From contig JAFQOB010000328.1 in assembly GCA_017395725.1 (NCBI GenBank), positions 1-5,030 of the forward strand: 5,030 nucleotides of DNA, in the 5' to 3' direction. Both the position numbers and the translations under genes were made by a program. Numbering within the stretch: the stretch's first letter is position 1; each line of letters begins with the position of its first letter. Below, piece by piece: positions 1-5,030 of the stretch. The DNA comes from Clostridia bacterium. GTDB lineage: Bacteria > Bacillota_A > Clostridia > Oscillospirales > CAG-272. The notes under the pieces were generated by a model, which was given only the letters and a program-made list of their open reading frames with translations, searched no databases and had not been told where the DNA came from.

Positions 1-1
1 A

Positions 2-469
2 AAAAACTATAAACTATGGATGGAAATGCTTGACCTTGGCTACAAGGTAATAAATACAGGCACAAACGATTCTCACCGACAAACTATGTTGGTTGCGTTG
101 AATACTGTCTATTCAGACCGTAAAAATAGCAAGGCATACGTTGAGTATCTTCGAAAAGGCGATTTGAACGCGGGATTCTTTGGAATAAAAATGAGTATTG
201 ACTCAAATCCCGTTGGCTCGACTGCAACGTATAAAGACGGTATGGTTTTGTATATCAAAGTTGATGATGTACATACATTCCGTTTTGACAGAGACGAGAC
301 TTACAGAATTGACATTATAACCGACAAGGGCATGGCGTACAGTTCTAAAATGGCATTGCCCTTTAAGGTTGCTCTAAGCGTAGAAAAAAGAAAATTCTAC
401 CGCACGGTAATTATACGCGAATCCGACGGCGCACCTGTTGCAATCGGAAATCCCATTTGGTTGGAGTGA
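2..469 (+). CDS. CehA/McbA-type PHP-domain metallohydrolase, C-terminal part (5' end outside window)
   Basis: The frame is open to the left edge, so this is the 3' end of a longer gene; the internal ATG at 20 is not the likely start. The visible part is 155 residues. It begins with YKLWMEMLDLGYKV followed by TGTNDSH (D23 and H25 of the fragment). That matches the end of the PHP phosphoesterase domain in CehA/McbA proteins, where a conserved Asp-x-His supplies metal ligands just after a 'W..LL..G' helix. The remaining ~130 residues look beta-rich (for example GMVLYIKVDD and TYRIDIITDKG), as in the C-terminal domain of that family. The family is known for metal-dependent hydrolysis, including carbaryl hydrolase CehA, but most members have no known substrate and none can be inferred here. 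The gene converges on the ribokinase gene and ends 16 bases before the shared terminator. Family assignment is by motif memory; the fold is more certain than the activity. Confidence 0.72.
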   Translation, partial: KNYKLWMEMLDLGYKVINTGTNDSHRQTMLVALNTVYSDRKNSKAYVEYLRKGDLNAGFFGIKMSIDSNPVGSTATYKDGMVLYIKVDDVHTFRFDRDETYRIDIITDKGMAYSSKMALPFKVALSVEKRKFYRTVIIRESDGAPVAIGNPIWLE

Positions 470-485
470 TTATATTAATTGGCAT

Positions 486-516
486 AAAAAAACGGCTTTT
501 TAAAAGCCGTTTTTTT
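486..516. terminator. Bidirectional rho-independent terminator between convergent genes
   Basis: A nine-base arm at 492-500 (ACGGCTTTT) is the exact reverse complement of 502-510 (AAAAGCCGT). The real hairpin would have a GC core of ACGGC/GCCGT and an A/T loop. It is preceded by an A-run (486-492) and followed by a T-run (510-516), so it can end transcripts from both sides. It starts 16 bases after the stop of the plus-strand metallohydrolase, and its right end overlaps the TAA stop codon (515-517) of the minus-strand ribokinase. Confidence 0.9.
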
Positions 517-1390
517 ATATTATAATTTCGTCTGCCGTAGGTATGGATACAGATGCACCTTTACGCGATACTGCGATTGATGATGCTTTCGTGGCGAGCT
601 TTAGGGCATAGGCTATATCTTTATTTTGTGTTACTGCACTGAGGAAATAGCCTGTGAAGGTATCGCCTGCCGCAGTTGTATCAACTCTCGGTGATTCATA
701 TATAGGCTGATATAGCTGCAAGTCTTTGTTTTTGAACATACTGCCGTTCTTACCCAGAGTCAATATAAGATTGCTTTCAGGGTATTTGGCAATAAAATTA
801 TTTACTATTTCCTCAGGGTTATTACTACCGAAGAGGGCTTCTCCTTCGATTTCGTTGCAGAACCACCAGCTAACGTAATCAAGGGGAAGTGTTTTTATTT
901 TTTCATTAAAGGGAGAAGGATTAAATGCAATTTGCATTTTCTTTGCGTGTGCAATTTCAAATATAACGTCAAGACAGCTTATTTCATTTTGAAGCAGAAC
1001 CATATCGCCCTCATTTGCATCTTCAAGAACGCTTTCAACATACTCTCTGTCAATAGCGTAATTAGTTCCCGCAAAAAGCAATATGCAGTTTTGACCCGCT
1101 TTGTTTACTTGAATAATAGCGTGTCCCGAGGGGGAGTCAACCTTTCTTATTTTGCTGACGTCAACGCCTGACTCTGCCATTTGTTCAACCAAAAATGCTC
1201 CGTCGTTTCCTACGATTGCACAGTGGATAACCTCAGCACCCGCTTTCGCAAGGGCTATTGATTGGTTTAAGCCTTTACCGCCCGGGAATATCTGCATATT
1301 GTCGGAAGATAAAGTTTCACCGGGGGTAACAAAATGGTCTACAGAATATACGTAATCAATATTGAGAGAGCCTATACTGTAAATCTTCAT
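515..1390 (-). CDS. rbsK: Ribokinase (PfkB family carbohydrate kinase)
   Basis: Cytoplasmic kinase predicted to make D-ribose 5-phosphate from ribose and ATP. At 291 residues it is slightly shorter than typical RbsK (~300-310). Visible PfkB marks: GSLNID at 7-12 (N10 and D12 are sugar contacts in ribokinases), the N-terminal signature PGGKGLNQ at 36-43, QNEIS with E136, NPSPFN at 157-162, NEIEGEALFG at 179-188, TLGKNG at 211-216, and the C-terminal signature DTTAAGDTFTGYF at 237-249 with catalytic base D243 and the anion-hole glycine G242. KGASVSIP at 277-284 resembles the usual ribokinase tail, which forms part of the potassium site. The ATG overlaps the hydrolase stop as ATGA, and GGTGG lies 7 bases upstream (1398-1402), so translation is probably coupled. 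Other PfkB sugars such as deoxyribose cannot be excluded, but the upstream nucleoside hydrolase, which releases ribose, supports ribokinase. Confidence 0.9.
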   Translation of the reverse strand: MKIYSIGSLNIDYVYSVDHFVTPGETLSSDNMQIFPGGKGLNQSIALAKAGAEVIHCAIVGNDGAFLVEQMAESGVDVSKIRKVDSPSGHAIIQVNKAGQNCILLFAGTNYAIDREYVESVLEDANEGDMVLLQNEISCLDVIFEIAHAKKMQIAFNPSPFNEKIKTLPLDYVSWWFCNEIEGEALFGSNNPEEIVNNFIAKYPESNLILTLGKNGSMFKNKDLQLYQPIYESPRVDTTAAGDTFTGYFLSAVTQNKDIAYALKLATKASSIAVSRKGASVSIPTADEIII

Positions 1391-2313
1391 TCAAAATCCA
1401 CCAACTTTCTAAATAAATCGTCCATAAGAATATTTCTGTTTATTCTGTAAACATAAGTCATAAGGTGGCGTCTGTTGTCGTATGAATAATGGTGGTCGTA
1501 TTCGGGGATAGGCGTGTGTACGGTTTCGCTTAACATAAATCTATCATTATCGTTTAGCAACCAAGCGATTGCCGTAACATCCCAAAGAGGCTTTGCCCAA
1601 GGCATACCGGCGGCGATTGTTTCACCTTTATTTACAAGTTTATATATAAGGTAGTCACAAAGTTGATTCTTTCCGCCGAGCCAATGCTTCAGTTCCCATT
1701 CAGACGTAGCAAATTCGCTTACTACGCCAATGCAGGGAAGCTGTACCAAGGGAACGCCGCAACCGAATAAAATTCTTGCCCCCGCAACGTCCTGACGCAT
1801 ATTATATTCAGCTGTGTCGGGCATATGCTGAGCGTGTCCGCCCAGCCAAACAACTACGCAGTTTTCTTTTATGTTAGGGTTCTTCAAAATCGCAGAAGCA
1901 ACGTTTGTTATAGCTCCTATAGCAATTATATAAAGTGGGTTTTCGGGAGAATAGCTGTTTGCAAGTTCTGCCATAAAATCAGCCGCAGGAGATTCTACGG
2001 GAGTATTCTCGTTGGGAAGATATATCTTTGAACCCATATAAACCTTATCGTTCATATCTTCACGTTTTGCAAGTTTAAGTATGTTGAATATTTCATTATA
2101 ACTGTTTATAACACCCTCTTCGGGAGTTTTTGTTTTTCCGGGTCCTGAATACGGAGCGGCGCAGATACCCTTTATATTCAATTTATCTTCGCATTTCAGC
2201 ATATATGCAAGTGCAACCTGATCGTCAGCTTCGTTAAAAGTGTCTGTATCGAGAACAACGTCTATTTTACCTGACGGAACTGATAAATTTTTTAAAAACT
2301 GTTCGTGAGTCAT
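1387..2313 (-). CDS. Nucleoside hydrolase, divergent subgroup (IU-nucleoside hydrolase superfamily)
   Basis: Predicted calcium-dependent N-ribohydrolase cleaving a ribonucleoside to free base and ribose in the cytoplasm; 308 residues, normal for the family. The N-terminal calcium motif is present in variant form, DTDTFNEADDQVALAY, with D22, D24, D30 and D31. The loop between the second and third Asp is two residues longer than in the usual DTDPGxDD. AIGAITNVA at 131-139 matches the family's 'GPLTN' segment, with T136 as the likely calcium-binding threonine. AEYNMRQDVAGA at 168-179 matches the ribose-binding N...D..AA region, and PLWDVTAIAWL at 242-252 carries the last calcium ligand, D245. 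The start is supported by AGGGAG eight bases upstream (2322-2327). It is first in a two-gene operon with the ribokinase downstream. Base specificity cannot be read, so no rih/iunH symbol is given. Confidence 0.88.
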   Translation of the reverse strand: MTHEQFLKNLSVPSGKIDVVLDTDTFNEADDQVALAYMLKCEDKLNIKGICAAPYSGPGKTKTPEEGVINSYNEIFNILKLAKREDMNDKVYMGSKIYLPNENTPVESPAADFMAELANSYSPENPLYIIAIGAITNVASAILKNPNIKENCVVVWLGGHAQHMPDTAEYNMRQDVAGARILFGCGVPLVQLPCIGVVSEFATSEWELKHWLGGKNQLCDYLIYKLVNKGETIAAGMPWAKPLWDVTAIAWLLNDNDRFMLSETVHTPIPEYDHHYSYDNRRHLMTYVYRINRNILMDDLFRKLVDFE

Positions 2314-2321
2314 AACATTAG

Positions 2322-2327
2322 CTCCCT
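2322..2327 (-). promoter_or_regulatory. Ribosome binding site of nucleoside hydrolase
   Basis: AGGGAG on the minus strand, eight bases before the ATG at 2313. It fixes that start and leaves a leader of only about 27 bases from the predicted transcription start. Confidence 0.75.
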
Positions 2328-2346
2328 ATAAAAATTTGTTACAAAC

Positions 2347-2375
2347 ATTATAACAAGTTTTTGAAAAAAATACAA
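2347..2375 (-). promoter_or_regulatory. Predicted sigma-A-type promoter of the nucleoside hydrolase-ribokinase operon
   Basis: On the minus strand there is a perfect -10 box TATAAT (2352-2347), 17 bases downstream of TTGTAT (2375-2370), which matches the first three bases of the -35 consensus TTGACA. Transcription would begin near 2340, with the Shine-Dalgarno sequence inside the short leader. No riboswitch or attenuator would fit in that leader. An inverted repeat lies just upstream (2377-2393). Confidence 0.6.
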
Positions 2376-2376
2376 T

Positions 2377-2393
2377 AACAATTGCCGATTGTT
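2377..2393. repeat. Short inverted repeat, possible operator
   Basis: AACAAT (2377-2382) and ATTGTT (2388-2393) form perfect six-base arms around a five-base spacer. It sits immediately upstream of the -35 box of the minus-strand operon promoter, where an activator or repressor could bind. The surroundings are very AT-rich, so chance is possible. The T-run after the right arm gives a weak hairpin-plus-T look on the plus strand, but the stem has almost no GC and no gene reads into it from the left. Confidence 0.3.
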
Positions 2394-2519
2394 TTTTGAA
2401 AATAGATGCAAAAAACAACAAAAATGTATAAAATAACTAAAATATCTTGTTTATGATAATCAAGTGGGATAAAATTTTTATGCAAAAATGAGAATTTACA
2501 AAAAATCACATAAACCCTC

Positions 2520-2548
2520 TTTACAATCACGTGACCGTGTGGTATAAT
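2520..2548 (+). promoter_or_regulatory. Predicted sigma-A-type promoter of the DUF1836-NfeD-flotillin operon
   Basis: TTTACA (2520-2525, five of six to the -35 consensus) is followed after exactly 17 bases by a perfect TATAAT (2543-2548). Transcription would begin near 2555, about 20 bases before the ATG at 2576. The spacer holds the perfect eight-base palindrome TCACGTGA (2527-2534), so a protein bound there would block RNA polymerase. Confidence 0.78.
2527..2534. promoter_or_regulatory. Palindrome in promoter spacer, candidate operator
   Basis: TCACGTGA is a perfect eight-base palindrome placed between the -35 and -10 boxes of the plus-strand promoter, and is unusually GC-containing for this AT-rich region. 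Its position suits a repressor site. The DUF1836 protein encoded directly downstream has a helix-turn-helix and is one candidate binder; this is inference only. Confidence 0.35.
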
Positions 2549-2564
2549 AAAACCGTAAACAAAA

Positions 2565-2570
2565 GGGGGG
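2565..2570 (+). promoter_or_regulatory. Ribosome binding site deciding the DUF1836 start
   Basis: A run of six G (AAAAGGGGGG) ends five bases before the ATG at 2576. It supports that ATG over the in-frame GTG at 2531, which lies between the -35 and -10 boxes and so would not be in the transcript. Confidence 0.7.
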
Positions 2571-2575
2571 ATTCA

Positions 2576-3133
2576 ATGGTTAAGGTGTTACCGGGAACTA
2601 CGATTGAAATTTCTGAGTTGTCCAAAGGAGTATCAAGGAACTTGTTTGACGGAATATTTGCGGCAGGTGGGATAACACTTTCGCAGGTATCGGTTATGAC
2701 AGGACTTGAACCTTATATGATACAAAACTGGGTAAAAAGGGGATTTGTATCATCTCCCCAAAAAAGACAGTATTCGAAAGACCAGTTCGCAAGAATTGTC
2801 ACCTTGAATATGCTTAAGGAATCTTTGCAGCTTGACAAAATTTGCGATATGCTTTCCTATATAAACGGTGCGTTAGATGATGAGAGTGATAATCTTATCA
2901 GCGACAGCGAATTATATCACAAATACGTTGACCTCGTTGCAGAGAGTAAGGGCGGTATAATTACTGACAGCGACGCTATTGCAAAAGCAGTTGAAAATGC
3001 TGCAAAAGAATACGAGGAGCCTATTCCGGGGGCAAGACAGAGACTTGTTAAGATATTGCAAGTAATGACCTATGCACACTATGCGTCGATATCGCGCAAG
3101 GCGGCAGAGGAAATACTTTCAAAATTAGATTAA
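2576..3133 (+). CDS. DUF1836 domain protein, putative helix-turn-helix transcriptional regulator
   Basis: A protein of 185 residues starting MVKVLPG. Residues ~33-114 match the DUF1836 pattern: ITLSQVSVMTGLEPYMIQNWVKRG at 33-56 reads as a MerR-like helix-turn-helix with recognition helix near 46-53. It is followed by QYSKDQFARIVTLNML (65-80), then LLQLDKI-type helices and the family's typical acidic LDDESDNLISDSELY (100-114). The C-terminal ~70 residues are predicted mainly helical and may be for dimerisation or sensing. No signal peptide or membrane segment is seen, so it is cytoplasmic. DUF1836 proteins are widespread in Firmicutes and have no well-defined function that I know of. The start at 2576 rests on the G-rich ribosome binding site and on the promoter position. 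It heads the operon, with 30 bases to the NfeD-like gene and no terminator between, so autoregulation or control of the flotillin genes is plausible. Confidence 0.85.
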   Translation: MVKVLPGTTIEISELSKGVSRNLFDGIFAAGGITLSQVSVMTGLEPYMIQNWVKRGFVSSPQKRQYSKDQFARIVTLNMLKESLQLDKICDMLSYINGALDDESDNLISDSELYHKYVDLVAESKGGIITDSDAIAKAVENAAKEYEEPIPGARQRLVKILQVMTYAHYASISRKAAEEILSKLD

Positions 3134-3163
3134 TATATATATTACTTTGGAGGAAATATTTTT

Positions 3164-3793
3164 ATGAGTAATTGGTGGGATTCATTGAGTTTGGTTTCGC
3201 AGATATTTGCTTTAATAGCCATTCCGACAACAGGTGTTCTGCTTGTTCAGACAGTACTTATGTTGATTGGAATAGGCATGGATTCGGGCGCTGATTTTGA
3301 TGGAGACGTTGACGTTGATATTGATTCAGGCGACGGACTCTTTGGGGACGGCGAGCTTGACAGCGATATTGACCCTACGGGACTGGATTCATTGCGAGTC
3401 TTTACTGTAAGGGGAATAATAGCATTCTTAGTAGTGTTCGGCTGGACAGGGTTTATGCTTGACAGGGCAAGTATTTCTCTTTGGATTATAATTCCGATAG
3501 CTGTTATCGCAGGTTTCATTATGATGTATATTTTGGCTATACTTATGAAGAGCATAATGAAGCTTAGAAACGACGGCAATTTGGATAACAGAAATGCTCT
3601 CGGTACGTCAGGTAGGGTTTATCTTACAGTTCCCCCATCAAGAAACGGAGAGGGAAAGGTTAACGTATTATTGCAGGGCTCGTATGTTGAAAGAGATGCT
3701 GTAACAGATGAAACTGAAGCTATACCTACCGGTACGGAAATAGTCGTAACAGGTATAAGCGGTCAGACTACTTTGGTAGTTAAAAGAAAATAG
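3164..3793 (+). CDS. NfeD/YuaF-like membrane protein with aspartate-rich segment
   Basis: A membrane protein of 209 residues, probable partner of the flotillin encoded next. Order of parts: hydrophobic helix ~10-38; an acidic stretch 40-75 with 14 Asp/Glu and no Lys/Arg, including the alternating DFDGDVDVDIDSGDG at 44-58; helices ~84-99 and ~105-128; then a soluble domain ~145-209, predicted beta-rich, matching the OB-fold at the end of NfeD proteins (GTSGRVYL... GTEIVVTGISGQTTLVVKRK in two parts). The first basic residue is R78. Lysines just after the third helix suggest a cytoplasmic OB-fold, which with three helices would put the acidic stretch inside too; this is inference. Start supported by GGAGGA (3149-3154) nine bases upstream. 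In Bacillus subtilis the YuaF NfeD protein is encoded beside FloT, and the same order is seen here. Family assignment rests on architecture and neighbour. Confidence 0.78.
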   Translation: MSNWWDSLSLVSQIFALIAIPTTGVLLVQTVLMLIGIGMDSGADFDGDVDVDIDSGDGLFGDGELDSDIDPTGLDSLRVFTVRGIIAFLVVFGWTGFMLDRASISLWIIIPIAVIAGFIMMYILAILMKSIMKLRNDGNLDNRNALGTSGRVYLTVPPSRNGEGKVNVLLQGSYVERDAVTDETEAIPTGTEIVVTGISGQTTLVVKRK

Positions 3794-3845
3794 GAACCAA
3801 TAAAAAGTTCAAATATATTATAATTTGTATTAGGAGGAAATTCTA

Positions 3846-5030
3846 ATGGGAGAAGGAGCTATCATTCTCGTATCTGCTATCATTTTGATAGTATTGTCAT
3901 TCGTTGTTTGGGCGTGTTCAAGGTATAAGAAATGCCCGTCCGATAAGATTATGGTCGTCTATGGTTCTATCGGTAAAAACAAAGACGGCACAAACAGAAG
4001 CGCGAAATGTATTCACGGTGGTGCAGAATTTGTTGTTCCCGTGTTTCAGTCGTATGCGTTTCTCGATTTGACCCCTATTTCAATTCAGGTGGATCTTAAG
4101 AACGCACTTTCAAAGCAGAATATCCGTATTGATGTTCCTTCAAGATTTACTGTTGGAATATCCACAGAAACCGGAGTAATGCAGAATGCGGCTGAGCGTT
4201 TGCTTGGACTTCAGCTTTCCGAAATTCAAGAATTGGCAAAAGATATTATCTTTGGTCAGCTTCGTTTGATTATTGCTACGATGGATATCGAAGAAATCAA
4301 CACAGACAGAGATAAGTTCTTGGCGGCTGTAAGCAGTAACGTTGAAACAGAGCTTAAGAAAATCGGTCTTCGTCTCATTAACGTAAACGTAACCGATATC
4401 AGCGATGAGTCCGGCTACATATCAGCTCTCGGTAAAGAAGCTGCTGCGAAGGCTATCAACGATGCTAAAAAGAGCGTTGCTGAAAGAGAAAGAGACGGTT
4501 CAATAGGTGAAGCTAATGCACACATGGATCAGCGTATTCAGGTTGCAAATGCATCTTCAATAGCTATTGAGGGTGAAAACGAAGCTAAGATGAAAATAGC
4601 AATGTCCGATGCGGCTTTGAAAGAAAAGCAGGCAGAGGCATTGAGAATAGCTACTGCGGCAGAAAAGATTCAGTCTGCAAAAGCTTTGGAAGAATCTTAT
4701 TCGGCAGAACAGGCTGCAGAAGAAGCACGTCGTTCTCTTGAAAAAGCAACCCTTGAAGCAGATATAATCGTTAAGACTGAAGCTAAGAAGCGTCAGCTCG
4801 AGCTTGAAGCAGAGGCTGAAGCAGAACAGATCAGACGTAAGGCTCAGGGTGAAGCCGATGCTATCTATGCAAAAATGGAAGCGCAGGCTCGCGGTGCTGA
4901 AGAAATACTCAGAAAACAGGCGGCAGGTTTTGCGGAAATAGTAAAATCTGCAAACGGCGATGCAGAAGCGGCTTTGAAGCTTTTAATTGCTGATAAGCTG
5001 GAAGACCTTATGCGTGTTCAGGTTGATGCT
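3846..5030 (+). CDS. Flotillin (SPFH domain scaffold protein), 3' end outside window
   Basis: The ATG at 3846 has AGGAGG (3832-3837) eight bases upstream, and the frame stays open for 395 codons to the right edge. Flotillins are usually about 450-510 residues, so most of the protein is present. An N-terminal hydrophobic anchor (5-23) is followed by C24 and a RYKKC cluster. The SPFH domain (~30-200) has the features of prokaryotic flotillins: DKIMVVYG (33-40), IHGGAEFVVPVFQ (56-68), LDLTPISIQV (73-82) and RLIIATMDIEEINTDRDKF (140-158). From ~195 to ~350 comes the flotillin coiled coil, rich in Glu-Ala repeats (LELEAEAEAEQIRRKA near 318-333). The product should oligomerise on the inner face of the membrane and organise functional microdomains. 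It lies 52 bases after the NfeD-like gene with no terminator, so it is probably cotranscribed. B. subtilis floT is the closest named counterpart; the symbol is withheld because orthology is unproven. Confidence 0.95.
   Translation, partial: MGEGAIILVSAIILIVLSFVVWACSRYKKCPSDKIMVVYGSIGKNKDGTNRSAKCIHGGAEFVVPVFQSYAFLDLTPISIQVDLKNALSKQNIRIDVPSRFTVGISTETGVMQNAAERLLGLQLSEIQELAKDIIFGQLRLIIATMDIEEINTDRDKFLAAVSSNVETELKKIGLRLINVNVTDISDESGYISALGKEAAAKAINDAKKSVAERERDGSIGEANAHMDQRIQVANASSIAIEGENEAKMKIAMSDAALKEKQAEALRIATAAEKIQSAKALEESYSAEQAAEEARRSLEKATLEADIIVKTEAKKRQLELEAEAEAEQIRRKAQGEADAIYAKMEAQARGAEEILRKQAAGFAEIVKSANGDAEAALKLLIADKLEDLMRVQVDA

Noticed and set aside
20..22. ATG as a true start of the left-hand gene
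   Set aside because: The frame is open to the left edge, upstream codons read KNYKLW which continue the family match, there is no ribosome binding site before it, and the PHP motif lies only about 17 residues later, so most of the domain must be upstream.
932..1355. Two plus-strand open frames inside the ribokinase gene
   Set aside because: They are antisense to a clear kinase with all family motifs and encode nothing recognisable.
1825..2031. Plus-strand open frame inside the nucleoside hydrolase gene
   Set aside because: It is antisense to a clear gene, with no ribosome binding site and no recognisable product.
2477..2514. TTTATG...CATAAA inverted repeat
   Set aside because: Six-base AT-rich arms 26 bases apart are expected by chance in this composition.
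2348..2530. Minus-strand small open frame of 60 codons in the intergenic region
   Set aside because: It is an AT-driven open stretch rich in Phe, Ile, Tyr and Lys, covers both divergent promoters, and has no convincing ribosome binding site.
2531..2533. GTG as start of the DUF1836 gene
   Set aside because: It lies between the -35 and -10 boxes of the best promoter and has no ribosome binding site. The ATG at 2576 has a G-rich site at five bases.
3247..3579. Minus-strand open frame of 110 codons inside the NfeD-like gene
   Set aside because: It is the antisense of the Asp-rich and hydrophobic codons of a well-supported gene; its Ser/Pro-rich composition is a by-product.
3794..3810. GAAC...GTTC hairpin between the NfeD-like gene and flotillin
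   Set aside because: A four-base stem with a nine-base loop and no T-run is too weak for a terminator or attenuator.
3796..3824. Internal promoter before flotillin (TATAAT at 3819-3824)
   Set aside because: There is no acceptable -35 box about 17 bases upstream. The sequence is AT-rich and the -10 match could be chance, though weak extra transcription cannot be excluded.

Overview
The window looks like a chromosomal segment of a low-GC, Gram-positive anaerobe of the Clostridia (Oscillospiraceae/Lachnospiraceae type). The evidence is the AT-rich intergenic DNA, strong GGAGG-type ribosome binding sites, a DUF1836 regulator (a family essentially confined to Firmicutes), and an NfeD-like/flotillin pair like Bacillus subtilis yuaF-floT. 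No species can be named. I see no rRNA, tRNA, CRISPR array, insertion sequence or phage gene.

Layout. (1) Positions 2-469, plus strand: the 3' end of a gene entering from the left, the C-terminal part of a CehA/McbA-type PHP-domain metallohydrolase. (2) Positions 486-516: an intrinsic terminator that can work in both directions, shared by this gene and the convergent minus-strand operon. (3) Positions 515-2313, minus strand: a two-gene operon, nucleoside hydrolase first and ribokinase second, overlapping by ATGA. (4) Positions 2314-2575: an AT-rich divergent intergenic region with a good sigma-A-like promoter for each direction and two short palindromes. (5) Positions 2576 to the right edge, plus strand: DUF1836 regulator, NfeD/YuaF-like membrane protein with an aspartate-rich segment, and flotillin cut off after 395 codons.

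How the genes work together. The minus-strand pair makes a short route: the hydrolase splits a ribonucleoside into base and ribose, and the kinase makes ribose 5-phosphate for the pentose phosphate pathway. No nucleoside transporter is in view. The plus-strand set pairs a flotillin (SPFH scaffold of functional membrane microdomains) with its usual NfeD-type partner, under one promoter and headed by a small DNA-binding protein that may regulate the operon.

I find no wholly unknown system. The best leads are the DUF1836-NfeD-flotillin arrangement, the Asp-rich segment of the NfeD-like protein, a perfect palindrome inside the DUF1836 promoter spacer, and the divergent active-site motifs of the nucleoside hydrolase.
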